This document shows positions 1 through 8,325 of a DNA stretch of 64,000 bases, one piece after another. Below the pieces are notes generated by a model. It searched no databases. It was not told where the DNA came from and saw nothing but the letters and a program-made list of their open reading frames with translations. Origin of the DNA: VAXT01 sp963728535 (GTDB lineage Bacteria; Actinomycetota; Thermoleophilia; Gaiellales; Gaiellaceae); NCBI GenBank assembly GCA_963728535.1, contig CAVSKK010000001.1, positions 2,046,001-2,110,000 of the forward strand, in the 5' to 3' direction. The translations under genes and the position numbers were made by a program. Positions within the stretch are counted from its first letter, which is position 1. Each line of letters starts with the position of its first letter.

Positions 1-312
1 GATCGCAGTCACGAGCACCGTCGGGATCGCCGTCCAGGCGATCTCGATGCCCGTGTGGCCGTGGATCGGCGGACCGTCGGAGTCGTCGTCCGGGCGAGCC
101 CGGAACTTGACCACGGAGTAGACGGTGACCGCCGCGACGACGGCGAAAACCGCGATGCAGATCGCAACGGTGAACCAAACGACGGCATCGATCCGCTCGC
201 CCTCCTTCGACTCCTGGGCGGGCAGCCACGGGATCAGCAGCGCGACCGCCGTGGCCACTGCAGCCGCCAGCAGACCGATCGTGACGAGCCGAACAATTGC
301 TCCCCTGCGCAC
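1..312 (-). CDS. coxB: Cytochrome c oxidase subunit II, N-terminal part (cut by window edge)
   Basis: Translating the minus strand from a GTG at 312 gives 104 residues with no stop before the window edge. Two hydrophobic helices are visible (about residues 8-30 and 43-66), followed by a stretch with GIEIAWTAIPTVL, which matches the usual motif at the end of the second helix of subunit II, just before the periplasmic cupredoxin domain. Subunit II receives electrons from cytochrome c through the CuA centre; that domain is off the window, so CuA ligands cannot be checked. A TAGGCT element lies 8 nt before the GTG, so the message may be leaderless. Identity is inferred from the two-helix hairpin plus motif. 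Confidence 0.85.
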   Translation of the reverse strand, partial: MRRGAIVRLVTIGLLAAAVATAVALLIPWLPAQESKEGERIDAVVWFTVAICIAVFAVVAAVTVYSVVKFRARPDDDSDGPPIHGHTGIEIAWTAIPTVLVTAI

Positions 313-320
313 CGGGACCG

Positions 321-326
321 AGCCTA
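321..326 (-). promoter_or_regulatory. -10 element of coxB
   Basis: TAGGCT on the minus strand, 8 nt upstream of the GTG start, with no Shine-Dalgarno in between. It fits a leaderless transcript. Confidence 0.45.
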
Positions 327-400
327 CTCAACGCTCCGACACGATGCCGTAGTTAGCGACGGCCTCTTAGCGGGTAGGAGTGGAGAAACAAGGAGGTTCT

Positions 401-631
401 ATGGGACTCGGAGCAAGTCTGTTTCTGATCGCAGGCGGGGCAATCCTCGTCTGGGGAGTAAACGCTGAAGTGGCAGGCATCGACGTCGACGCCATCGGAG
501 TGATCCTGATGGTCGTCGGAATCATCGGTGCCGTGCTCTCGATGGTCTTCTGGTCATCGTGGGGCGGCACAGGCGGCCGTCGGCGTGCAACCTACGTCGA
601 AGAAGGCCCACCGGCGGGGCCGGGCTACTAG
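401..631 (+). CDS. Small two-helix membrane protein, DUF6458-like
   Basis: A 76-residue protein starting MGLGASLFLIAGGAIL. The ATG at 401 is preceded by a strong AAGGAGG ribosome site, so this start is preferred over the upstream in-frame ATG at 380. It has two hydrophobic helices (about residues 5-20 and 31-50), an FWSSWGG linker and a short basic then glycine-rich tail. The pattern resembles the small actinobacterial family DUF6458, whose function is unknown. It is divergent from coxB and no partner can be assigned. Confidence 0.75.
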   Translation: MGLGASLFLIAGGAILVWGVNAEVAGIDVDAIGVILMVVGIIGAVLSMVFWSSWGGTGGRRRATYVEEGPPAGPGY

Positions 632-680
632 AGCCCCGTCGTTTCTCCGGGGTCAGGCAGTGTCCTGGCCCCGGCAGCGC

Positions 681-1544
681 TTACAGGGCCGCGAGCGGAT
701 CGACGTTCGCTCCGCGGACGAGCACCTCGAAATGAAGGTGCGGGCCCGTCGCCTCTCCCGTCGCACCGACGAGGCCGACCGTGGAGCCACCGCCGACGCG
801 CATGCCGACACGGACGTCGATGCGAGAGAGATGCGCGTACCTCGTATGAACCCCTGAGCCGTGGTCGAGCTCGACGAGCTTTCCCCAGCCGCTGCCGCTC
901 GGGCCGGCGAAAACGACCCGACCGCCACGGGCGGCGCCGACCGGCGTCCCGGCCTCGGAGGGGAAATCGACTCCGGCGTGGAAGCGGTTGCCCCGAGGTC
1001 CGAAGACGTCGCCGACGGGTGCGATCAGCGGGCGTGCGAGGCTGAGCGGGCAGCGCGCGACCGGTCGGCGCAGAGCAGCAACCGTTTCCGGCCCGGCGGT
1101 CCCGTCGGCCACGATCCCGGCCCACCGCTGGAAGCTACGAAGCGCAGCGTCCGTGTGTGACCCGAGAACGCCGTCGAAGTTCCCGGACGGGAAGCCATGC
1201 CAGGCGAGCGCGAACTGGAGCGCGGCGACGTCCCACCCGTGCGCGCCGGATTTCAGCTCTCGCCGGCCGAGCGGGGAGCGCAAGCCGTAACGGCCAAGCG
1301 CCTTGCGCGTGCGCGGCCCGGGCACGCCGTCAGCCGCGAGGCCACGGCGCTTCTGGAATCGCCGCACGGCCGACTCCGTGCCGGGGCCGAGGACGCCGTC
1401 CACGGTTCCGGCGTAGAGACCTCGCTTCTGCAGCCCGACCTGCAGCGCTGCGATATCGGGATTTCCGCTGGCAAACGCACCGCCGGCCAGCGCCAGGGCG
1501 GAGACGACGAGCAGAAACAGTGTGACGGCGAAAGTTCTGGGCAT
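681..1544 (-). CDS. Secreted M23 peptidase with two peptidoglycan-binding domains
   Basis: A 287-residue protein beginning MPRTFAVTLFLLVVSALALA, a signal peptide. Two PG_binding_1 repeats follow (about residues 25-75 and 90-145; each has the pattern L-Q--L---G-Y/F----DG--G--T--A---FQ). A C-terminal M23 LytM domain carries HAGVD (Zn ligands H and D) and HLHF. It probably cuts peptide cross-links in the wall. The ATG at 1544 is chosen because an upstream in-frame start at 1646 would add a non-hydrophobic leader before the signal peptide. It is divergent from the GGDEF/HD-GYP gene; the 157 nt between them hold a palindrome shared with the HD-GYP gene at 41 kb. Confidence 0.88.
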   Translation of the reverse strand: MPRTFAVTLFLLVVSALALAGGAFASGNPDIAALQVGLQKRGLYAGTVDGVLGPGTESAVRRFQKRRGLAADGVPGPRTRKALGRYGLRSPLGRRELKSGAHGWDVAALQFALAWHGFPSGNFDGVLGSHTDAALRSFQRWAGIVADGTAGPETVAALRRPVARCPLSLARPLIAPVGDVFGPRGNRFHAGVDFPSEAGTPVGAARGGRVVFAGPSGSGWGKLVELDHGSGVHTRYAHLSRIDVRVGMRVGGGSTVGLVGATGEATGPHLHFEVLVRGANVDPLAAL

Positions 1545-1587
1545 AGCGAGTCGCCGCTTCGAATATGCGTCCCATCCGATTTCCGGG

Positions 1588-1605
1588 CATCCCCCGAATG
1601 GGGGA
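1588..1605. promoter_or_regulatory. Palindromic operator-like element, copy 1
   Basis: Perfect inverted arms TCCCCC and GGGGGA around the centre GAAT, inside the divergent gap between an M23 peptidase and a GGDEF/HD-GYP gene. The 18-nt sequence recurs in inverted orientation at 41071-41088 with one mismatch, upstream of another HD-GYP gene. It may be a regulator site; no regulator can be named. Confidence 0.4.
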
Positions 1606-1701
1606 ACTCGATCGAGGGATCGAATCCCTAGAACGAGGGACACCAACGCGCCTGCCCGACCCGATACTCGGTAACAGGTTCAGATCACCGGAGGACAGCC
1701 C

Positions 1702-3714
1702 GTGCGGCACAACAGAGATCGGCAGGAGACCCCGGCTGGGGTCAATCTGCGCCCGGGCCGGATGGTTTCCGCAGCCCTGCTCTTGGTCGTAGGCGCGTTC
1801 GCCGTCGAAGCGCTCCTGGGTACGCAGGGAAGCGTCGATCGTCTCTTCAACGACTGGATCTACTACGGCCTGCTGCTCGCATCCGGTGCCTTGTGCCTCG
1901 CCCGCGGGCTGCTCGTACGGGTCGAAAGGCTTCCCTGGTTCCTCATGAGCGCGGCGCTCCTCCTCTGGGCGGCCGGCGACCTCTACTGGTACGTCGTCCT
2001 GACGGGGCAGGAGAACATTCCATACCCGTCCGTCGCCGATCCCCTCTACCTCGCCTTCTACCTGGTCAGCTACGTGGCGCTCGCGCTCTTGCTCCGAAAA
2101 CGGATCCGCAAGTTCGAGGGCAACCTCTGGCTCGACGGGCTGATCGCCGCTCTGGCCGTCGCTGCGGTCGGCGCCGCCGTCGTCTTCGACCAGGTGCTGA
2201 GCACGACCGGTGGAAACGCGCTCGTCGTCGCGACGAACCTCGCGTATCCCCTCGCCGACCTGCTGCTGCTTTCCCTCGTCGTCGCCATGTTCGCGCTGAC
2301 CGGCTGGCGCTTCGACCGCACCTGGGCGTTCGTCGCAGCCGGCTACGCCGTGTTCGCGATCGCCGACACGGCCTACCTCTACCAGACCGCCGCGGGAAGC
2401 TACATCGAAGGCGGCCTCCTCGACGTGGCGTGGCCTGCTGCGCTCGTGCTGATCGCCTGCGCTGCGTGGCAACCCGTGACAAGGCTGCGGGTCGTACGCA
2501 CCGACAGCTGGAAGACGCTCACCCTCCCCACGTTCTTTGCCCTGACCAGCCTGACGCTCCTCGTCTACGACCATTTCGTGCGCATCAACGTCGTGGCGAT
2601 CGCTCTTGCGTCCGGCGCGATCGGAATGGTGATCGTGCGCGCAGTCCTCACGTTCCGCGAGCGCGTTCAGCTGCTGGAGTCGACCCGTGAGGAATCGCTC
2701 ACCGATGCCTTGACGGGGCTTGGCAACAGGCGCAGGTTCGTCTCCGACCTCGAGGAGCGTCTCGCCCACGACGAATCGCCGTCGCTCGTGCTCATCGTGT
2801 TCGACCTGGACGGCTTCAAGGGCTACAACGACTCGTTCGGCCACTCCGCCGGCGATGAAATGCTCGGCCGAGTCGCCAGAAGGCTGGCCCTGGCACCCGA
2901 GGGGCATGGACGCGCCTACCGGCTCGGCGGAGACGAGTTCTGCATCCTCGCGAACACCACCGAAGCGGACGGTCCCGGCCTGATCGAAAGGTCGGCGGCC
3001 GCGTTGACGGAGGCGGGCGAGGGCTTTTCCGTCAGCTGTTCCCTCGGCGTCGTCCTGATCCCCTCAGAGGCGAAGAGCCTGTCCGACGCTCTGCGGATTG
3101 CCGACGACCGGATGTACCTGAACAAGCAGGAGAACCGCCCGGGCACAGACCGTCAGAGCATCGACGTCCTGATCAGCGTCCTCGAGGAGCGGGACTCGGC
3201 GCTCGCCCACCACCTGGCGGACGTCGCGGACCTTGCGGAAGCAGTCGGCCGCAGGCTGCGGGTGCCCGAGGCGCAGCTGGCAGCGATCAGGCAGGCCGCC
3301 GAGCTGCACGACGTCGGCAAGCTGGCGATCCCGGAGGAGATCCTGGGCAAGCCCGGCCCTCTGGCGGAGGACGAGTGGGGGTTCGTCCGGCGCCATACGG
3401 TGATCGGCGAGCGGATCCTCGGCTCGGCGCCGGTACTGGCCGAGGCGGCGAAGATCGTCCGCTCGACCCATGAGCGCTGGGACGGAATGGGCTACCCCGA
3501 CCGGCTCGCCGGAACCGAGATCCCGCAAGGAGCCCGGATCATCTCCGTCTGTGACGCCTTCGACGCCATGACCTCGCACCGTCCATATGCGACGGCGCTG
3601 ACTCGCGAGGACGGTCTCCGGGAGCTCTTCCGCTGCGCCGGGACCCAGTTCGACTACGAGGTCGTGGAAGCGTTCGCAGCAGTGCAGTCTGATCTGACCG
3701 AGCTAGTCGCCTGA
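1702..3714 (+). CDS. Membrane GGDEF plus HD-GYP signalling protein
   Basis: A 670-residue protein from a GTG preceded by GGAGGA. Roughly eight to nine hydrophobic helices fill residues 20-310. A diguanylate cyclase domain follows, with an intact active-site motif in RLGGDEFC (about residue 409). The C-terminal HD-GYP domain carries the metal pair HD at 536-537 in LHDVGK and HERWDGMGYP further on. GGDEF domains make c-di-GMP and HD-GYP domains hydrolyse it, so the protein may switch between both activities or use one domain as a regulator. There is no recognisable soluble sensor; the membrane region probably senses. A bidirectional hairpin follows the stop. Confidence 0.9.
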   Translation: MRHNRDRQETPAGVNLRPGRMVSAALLLVVGAFAVEALLGTQGSVDRLFNDWIYYGLLLASGALCLARGLLVRVERLPWFLMSAALLLWAAGDLYWYVVLTGQENIPYPSVADPLYLAFYLVSYVALALLLRKRIRKFEGNLWLDGLIAALAVAAVGAAVVFDQVLSTTGGNALVVATNLAYPLADLLLLSLVVAMFALTGWRFDRTWAFVAAGYAVFAIADTAYLYQTAAGSYIEGGLLDVAWPAALVLIACAAWQPVTRLRVVRTDSWKTLTLPTFFALTSLTLLVYDHFVRINVVAIALASGAIGMVIVRAVLTFRERVQLLESTREESLTDALTGLGNRRRFVSDLEERLAHDESPSLVLIVFDLDGFKGYNDSFGHSAGDEMLGRVARRLALAPEGHGRAYRLGGDEFCILANTTEADGPGLIERSAAALTEAGEGFSVSCSLGVVLIPSEAKSLSDALRIADDRMYLNKQENRPGTDRQSIDVLISVLEERDSALAHHLADVADLAEAVGRRLRVPEAQLAAIRQAAELHDVGKLAIPEEILGKPGPLAEDEWGFVRRHTVIGERILGSAPVLAEAAKIVRSTHERWDGMGYPDRLAGTEIPQGARIISVCDAFDAMTSHRPYATALTREDGLRELFRCAGTQFDYEVVEAFAAVQSDLTELVA

Positions 3715-3723
3715 AGTCCCGAT

Positions 3724-3761
3724 GCTGCAGGGCCGCCCGCTAGGTCGGCCGACCCTGCAGC
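3724..3761. terminator. Bidirectional terminator hairpin
   Basis: Arms GCTGCAGGG (3724-3732) and CCCTGCAGC (3753-3761), with a further inner CCG/CGG pairing, sit between two convergent genes. A short TTT follows on the plus strand. Confidence 0.6.
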
Positions 3762-3783
3762 TTTCGCTCCGGGACGACTGGAC

Positions 3784-4734
3784 TCAGCAGATCTCTGTAA
3801 CCCCGTTGCTGGCCGCCGAGGTGTTGCCCGCCCGGTCCACCGCTTTCACGGTGAACGTGTTCGCTCCGCTCGTCGTCGCGTAGACGAAGTCGTTGTCGAC
3901 TCCGGCGCTGGGGCCGAGTGGGCTCAGAACCCCGTTCACGTAGATCTCGTACTCGATCGCGGATTGAGGGTCGGTGTCGTCGGTGGACTGAGTCCAGCCG
4001 ACGAAGAACTCGGGGCAACCAAAACTGCCGACGATCCCTACGTTGGTCGGCACCGAGGGCGGCGTCACGTCGCTGGTCGCCTCGGTCGTCAGGGTGATCG
4101 GGTTGCTCATCGCCGAGTCGTTGCCGGCGTGGTCGTGCGCGTGAACGGTGAACGTGTACGACGTCGCCGGCGCGAGGTGCCGGAGGACAACGCTGGTTTC
4201 GGAGAACCAGTTGACGTGCTCGGTGACCGGAACGCCGTTCGCGAAGATGCGATACCCGACGAAATACGAGAGATCGTCCGTCGACCGCGTCCACGACAGG
4301 AAGACCTGCGAGGGGCCTCGCACGCTCCCCGAGAGCGTTGGGGTCGTCGGAGGAGTCGTGTCCCGCGGGGTGGTGACCGTGACGGTGTTGCTCCGCCCTG
4401 AGGTGTTGAGCGACCCGTCGACGGCAGTGACGTAGAACGTGTAGGTGTGGCCCGCGCTCAGCCAGTCGATCGTGAACGACGTCCGGGTCTGCGGCACGGT
4501 GAAGCTCTGGCCGTCCTTGTTGACGGAGTAGGAGAAGCGCCCCGAGTTGTCCGTGGACGCATTCCAGGCGAGCGTGACGCTCGTGTGGGTCAGGCTTACG
4601 ACCCGCAGATTCGTCGGCGTCGTCGGCGGCGTTCGGTCTCCCCGAGCGGCGGCGGCCGAGCCGACAATGGCCAACGCGAGAACGAGAGCGAGTGAGGCGC
4701 CGGTCCCACGACGCATTACGGCCTTCCCTTTCAT
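3784..4734 (-). CDS. Secreted protein with three fibronectin type III domains
   Basis: A 316-residue protein with an N-terminal signal peptide (positively charged start, then ASLALVLALAIVGSAAAA). Three FN3 repeats follow at about residues 36-118, 122-216 and 222-312. Each begins with the typical PP-P----V/L and contains L-W--S-D and Y-V. There is no catalytic domain, so it probably works in surface adhesion or protein/polysaccharide binding. The chosen ATG at 4734 has GGGAGG upstream; a second in-frame ATG at 4716 is possible. It is convergent with the GGDEF/HD-GYP gene. Confidence 0.85.
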   Translation of the reverse strand: MKGKAVMRRGTGASLALVLALAIVGSAAAARGDRTPPTTPTNLRVVSLTHTSVTLAWNASTDNSGRFSYSVNKDGQSFTVPQTRTSFTIDWLSAGHTYTFYVTAVDGSLNTSGRSNTVTVTTPRDTTPPTTPTLSGSVRGPSQVFLSWTRSTDDLSYFVGYRIFANGVPVTEHVNWFSETSVVLRHLAPATSYTFTVHAHDHAGNDSAMSNPITLTTEATSDVTPPSVPTNVGIVGSFGCPEFFVGWTQSTDDTDPQSAIEYEIYVNGVLSPLGPSAGVDNDFVYATTSGANTFTVKAVDRAGNTSAASNGVTEIC

Positions 4735-4910
4735 GATCGTCCCTCCCTGTTGACGATGCCCGGTCGGGGCCGGCGGTCATTGGTAATAGGTGCCAAACGC
4801 CCCAACGGATTTCGGGAGAGCAGAGAGGAATGGCGCCGGCCGTCGAGTCAGAGCTTCCCGGTTTCCTGACGCGGCGCGAACCCGTCGAACGTGACACCGT
4901 CTCGGCTCGA

Positions 4911-4966
4911 GCTCCTGCCGGCTGGAGGCCGGCAGGAGCATTTTCGGCGCTGAACGCGCCGAAAAT
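4911..4966. terminator. Double hairpin after tRNA-Lys
   Basis: Two perfect adjacent hairpins. The first has a 12-bp stem (4911-4922 with 4928-4939, loop TGGAG). The second has an 11-bp stem (4940-4950 with 4956-4966, loop TGAAC) that starts with ATTTT and ends with AAAAT. Read on the minus strand they directly follow the tRNA 3' end, with a T-rich arm, as expected for termination and 3' processing. Confidence 0.7.
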
Positions 4967-5038
4967 GGGCCGTGAAGGATTCGAACCTTCGACCTTGGGA
5001 TTAAGAGTCCCCTGCTCTACCAACTGAGCTAACGGCCC
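4966..5038 (-). tRNA. tRNA-Lys, anticodon CTT
   Basis: A 73-nt cloverleaf on the minus strand: acceptor GGGCCGT pairing with ACGGCCC, D arm GCTC/GAGC, anticodon loop CTCTTAA (anticodon CTT, reads AAG) and T arm with GGTTCGAATCC. The 3' CCA is not encoded. The top anticodon-stem pair is a G-A mismatch; the other four pairs are canonical. Confidence 0.97.
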
Positions 5039-5046
5039 CGGGACCG

Positions 5047-5052
5047 AGTATA
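5047..5052 (-). promoter_or_regulatory. -10 element of tRNA-Lys
   Basis: TATACT on the minus strand, 8 nt before the mature tRNA 5' end. A consensus -35 is not obvious. Confidence 0.5.
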
Positions 5053-5124
5053 ACCACGTGTTTTTCGGCTCCCAGCGCGGTCTTTACAGGCCCATAACGA
5101 ACCCGACGTACTCTTTGAACCGGA

Positions 5125-6051
5125 ATGAAAATCCTGCTGTTGATCGCTGCCGGAATGGCGGTGGCAGTCGCCCTTTCGACATCGAGCGCGCCCGCGAGCC
5201 GCTCGGGGTTGAAGTCCGACTGCACACTGACCTCGACCGGCCTGATTCCGCTCACGGACATGGCGCGGCTGCGCTACCACGGCTACCGGGGCGGTCTCTA
5301 TCCCGCCGGGCGCAACCGCCCGTCGCCCGTCTACCTGCGCAAAGGGCTCGCCGCCTCGCGCAAGGTCCGGCGGATCGACGGGAAGATCGTCCTGCTCTCG
5401 ATCGGCATGTCAAACGCGACCGCGGAGTTCGGCGCTTTCAAGCGAGTGATCGACCGCGACCCCGCGAAGAACCCGAACCTGACGATCGTCGACGGAGCCC
5501 AGGACGGCTGGGACGCGCAACGCGTGCGGGCTGACTCCGGCTACTGGGATCTCGTGGACGAACGCCTGAACGAGGCCGATGTCTCCGCGAACCAGGTGCA
5601 GGCAGTCTGGCTGAAGCAGTCGATCGCGGGTGAGGAACGACGGTTTCCCAGGGATGCCCGAGCCCTTCAGGCGGACCTACGGGCGATCGTCCGCACCATG
5701 CGCATCCGCTATCCAAACCTCCGCCTCGTCTATCTCTCGAGCCGAACCTACGGCGGCTATGCGATCACGGGCCTCAACCCGGAGCCGGCTGCCTATGACA
5801 GCGGCTATGCGGTACGTGGCGCGATCCAGGACCGCATGGTCGGAAAGCTCAAGGGGCCATGGCTCGGCTGGGGCCCGTACCTCTGGACCGACGGGCTGCT
5901 CGGGCGCAGCGACGGACTCGTCTGGAGCTGCGACGACGTCGAAGCCGACGGGACCCACCCCTCGAAGACAGGGGTGCAGAAGGTCGTCGAGATGCTGACC
6001 ACCTTCTTCAAGACCGACCCGACCGCGCGGCGCTGGTTCCTCACGCGCTGA
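5125..6051 (+). CDS. Secreted SGNH-like hydrolase family protein
   Basis: A 308-residue protein with a signal peptide (MKILLLIAAGMAVAVALS). After a basic region come LSIGMSNAT (about residue 93), in the place of the nucleophile block of SGNH/GDSL enzymes, and near the C-terminus DGTHPS, which matches block V with the catalytic Asp and His. This suggests an extracytoplasmic esterase or acyl hydrolase. The fold call rests on these two motifs only and the substrate is unknown. It stands alone, divergent from tRNA-Lys, with a TACTCT element 10 nt before the ATG. Confidence 0.6.
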   Translation: MKILLLIAAGMAVAVALSTSSAPASRSGLKSDCTLTSTGLIPLTDMARLRYHGYRGGLYPAGRNRPSPVYLRKGLAASRKVRRIDGKIVLLSIGMSNATAEFGAFKRVIDRDPAKNPNLTIVDGAQDGWDAQRVRADSGYWDLVDERLNEADVSANQVQAVWLKQSIAGEERRFPRDARALQADLRAIVRTMRIRYPNLRLVYLSSRTYGGYAITGLNPEPAAYDSGYAVRGAIQDRMVGKLKGPWLGWGPYLWTDGLLGRSDGLVWSCDDVEADGTHPSKTGVQKVVEMLTTFFKTDPTARRWFLTR

Positions 6052-6078
6052 TTCTGGGAGGCCGCCGAACGGCCTCTG

Positions 6079-6084
6079 TACTAT
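6079..6084 (+). promoter_or_regulatory. -10 element of nucleotide-sugar dehydrogenase operon
   Basis: TACTAT, 7 nt before the GTG at 6092; there is no Shine-Dalgarno between. It probably drives the three-gene sugar operon as a leaderless transcript. Confidence 0.5.
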
Positions 6085-6091
6085 CGCCCCG

Positions 6092-7351
6092 GTGAAGAGA
6101 CCCGTCGGAATCGTCGGAGCCGGCTACGTCGGCCTCCCGCTCGCCCAGGTCTTCGCCGCGGCAGGTCAACGCATCCTTCTCGTCGAGTCGAATCCGGAGA
6201 AGGTCGCGTCCGTCCGTCGAGGCGAGAGCTACATCAGTGACGTCAGCTCGGACGACCTGAAACGTCACGTCGAGTCAGGAGCGATTGACATCACCTCCGA
6301 CTACGACGCGCTGAAGGAGGCCGAGGCGATCCTCATCTCGCTGCCAACGCCGCTCTCGGCGCAACGGGAGCCCGACCTCTCGTTCGTCCTCGGCGCCGTC
6401 GAGGACATCGCGCCACGTCTTCAGAAGGGCCAATTGGTCGTTCTCGAATCGACGACCTACCCGGGCACGACGCGCGAGCGCCTGCTCCCGTTGCTCGAGC
6501 AGAGCGGCCTCCGCGTCGGCGAAGACTTCCACCTCGCGTTCTCTCCCGAGCGGGTCGATCCGGGCCGCGAGGACTGGACGACGAAGAACACCCCGAAGAT
6601 CGTGGGGGGAGTCACTCCTGCCTGCACCGAACGGGCGGTCGAGCTCTACGGCCGCGCAATCGAGACCGTCCACGCCGTCTCGTCCCCCGAGGCCGCCGAG
6701 TTGACGAAGCTGCTCGAAAACATTTTCCGCTCGGTCAACATCGCGCTTGTGAACGAGCTCGCGCAGCTCTGCGACCGAATGAGCATCGACGTCTGGGAAG
6801 TGGTCGGCGCAGCGGCGACCAAGCCCTTCGGCTTCATGAGCTTTCAACCAGGCCCCGGGCTCGGCGGCCACTGCATGCCCATCGACCCCTTCTACCTGAC
6901 ATGGAAGGCGCGCGAGTACGACTTCTACACGGAGTTCATCGAGCTCGCGGGCAAGGTGAACGAGAACATGCCTTACTGGTGCCTGGGCAAGGTCGTACGC
7001 GCCCTGAACCAGCACGAGAAGGCTCTCAAGGGCTCGAAGGTCCTGGTTCTCGGCGTCTCGTACAAGTCGGACATCGACGACACCCGCGAGTCGCCCGCAC
7101 TGAAGCTGATCGAGCTCCTGCAAGGCGAGGGCGCAGACGTCTCGTACCACGATCCGTTCGTTCCGGAGCTCGAGGAGCAAGGGCTCGCATCGGTGCCGCT
7201 CGACGCGCCGGCGGCGGATTGCGTCGTCATTGTCACGGCGCACTCCGGGATCGACTACGACGAGCTCGTCGAGCAGGCGTTGCTCGTTGTCGACCTGCGG
7301 AACGCAACGGGCCCGAGCGGCGTCGCGACCGGCAAGGTGTGGAAGCTCTGA
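6092..7351 (+). CDS. UDP-sugar 6-dehydrogenase (UDP-GlcNAc/ManNAc type, WbpA/WecC-like)
   Basis: A 419-residue protein with the usual three domains: N-terminal Rossmann fold starting GIVGAGYVGLPLA, a central helical part, and a C-terminal UDP-binding domain with VLGVSYKSDIDDTRESP. The catalytic cysteine lies in GGHCMPIDP. These enzymes oxidise C6 of a UDP-hexose to a uronic acid with two NAD+. The downstream neighbours (3-oxidoreductase and hexapeptide N-acyltransferase) fit the WbpA step of UDP-diacetamido-uronate synthesis, so UDP-GlcNAc is the likely substrate (inference from context). Its TGA overlaps a possible CTG start of the next gene. Confidence 0.88.
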   Translation: MKRPVGIVGAGYVGLPLAQVFAAAGQRILLVESNPEKVASVRRGESYISDVSSDDLKRHVESGAIDITSDYDALKEAEAILISLPTPLSAQREPDLSFVLGAVEDIAPRLQKGQLVVLESTTYPGTTRERLLPLLEQSGLRVGEDFHLAFSPERVDPGREDWTTKNTPKIVGGVTPACTERAVELYGRAIETVHAVSSPEAAELTKLLENIFRSVNIALVNELAQLCDRMSIDVWEVVGAAATKPFGFMSFQPGPGLGGHCMPIDPFYLTWKAREYDFYTEFIELAGKVNENMPYWCLGKVVRALNQHEKALKGSKVLVLGVSYKSDIDDTRESPALKLIELLQGEGADVSYHDPFVPELEEQGLASVPLDAPAADCVVIVTAHSGIDYDELVEQALLVVDLRNATGPSGVATGKVWKL

Positions 7352-8325
7352 GCCCGCTGCGCGTCGGCCAGGCAGGGCTTGGATACTGGGGCCCAAACCT
7401 GGCCCGGAACTTCGGTGAGCTCGCCGATCTGCGGTGGCTCTGCGATCTCTCACCGGAGCTGCTCGAGGAAGCTTCGGCCCGTCATCCGCAAGCGCGAACG
7501 ACCGGCGACTTCGAGGACCTCCTGGCCGATCCGGAGCTGGACGCGGTCGTCATCGCAACCCCAGTCGTCACGCACTTCGAGCTCGCCAGGCAGGCGCTCA
7601 GCGCGGGCAAGCACGTTTTCGTCGAGAAGCCGCAGGCCCAGACGTCGGGTGAGGCAGAGGAGCTCTTCGCCCTCGCTCAGGAGCGCGGGCTCGTCCTGAT
7701 GCCGGGCTACCTCCTGCTCTACCACCCGGCCGTCGCCAAGCTGAAGGAGTTGGTCGACGCGGGGGAGCTCGGGGACGTCCTCTATCTCTACGGGAACCGC
7801 CAGAACCTCGGCAAGATCCGGTCGGACGAGAACGCGCTCTGGTCGCTCGGCGCGCACGATCTCGCGGTGATGCTGCACCTGATCGGCGAGGAGCCGACCG
7901 AGGCCTGGGCACGCGGCGAGTCGTACCTCAACCCGGGGATCGAGGACGTGGTCTTCTGCTTCTTGCGCTTTCCCTCGGGGGTCGTTGCCCACATGCACGT
8001 CTCGTGGCTCGACCCGCACAAGATGCGCAAGCTGACCGTGGTCGGCCGCGAGAAGATGGCCGTCTTCGACGACATGGAGGCGGAGCGGAAGGTGACGGTC
8101 TACGACAAGGGGCCGGTGCTGCGCCCGGCGACCGAGTGGCAGGTACGCGAGGGCGACATCCACATCCCCCAGCTCGCGCGCGAGGAGCCGCTGCGCCGCG
8201 AGTGCGCGCACTTCCTATCGCTCGTATCGGGAGCGGGCGATCCGCTCGAGCCGAGCCGCCAGGGCCTCGCCGTCGTCAGGGCGCTCGAGATGCTCCAGCA
8301 ATCGCTCGAGACAGCCGCGGTCTAG
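7339..8325 (+). CDS. Gfo/Idh/MocA oxidoreductase (WbpB/WlbA-like)
   Basis: A protein of about 328 residues with an N-terminal Rossmann motif (GLGYWGPN), the family signature VFVEKPQA, and a C-terminal alpha/beta domain. Members in such clusters oxidise the 3-hydroxyl of UDP-GlcNAcA to give a 3-keto sugar. Two starts are possible: GTG at 7339, overlapping the upstream gene by 13 nt, or CTG at 7348, whose CTGA overlaps the upstream TGA and would give the compact N-terminus MSPLRVGQ. The usual first glycine-rich turn GVIG reads GQAG here. The stop TAG overlaps the GTG of the next gene. Confidence 0.85.
   Translation: MEALSPLRVGQAGLGYWGPNLARNFGELADLRWLCDLSPELLEEASARHPQARTTGDFEDLLADPELDAVVIATPVVTHFELARQALSAGKHVFVEKPQAQTSGEAEELFALAQERGLVLMPGYLLLYHPAVAKLKELVDAGELGDVLYLYGNRQNLGKIRSDENALWSLGAHDLAVMLHLIGEEPTEAWARGESYLNPGIEDVVFCFLRFPSGVVAHMHVSWLDPHKMRKLTVVGREKMAVFDDMEAERKVTVYDKGPVLRPATEWQVREGDIHIPQLAREEPLRRECAHFLSLVSGAGDPLEPSRQGLAVVRALEMLQQSLETAAV

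Noticed and set aside
1330..2907. A 525-codon minus-strand frame across the M23/GGDEF gap
   Set aside because: It runs antisense to the GGDEF/HD-GYP gene and out of frame through the M23 gene; low-complexity Arg/Glu composition and no domain.
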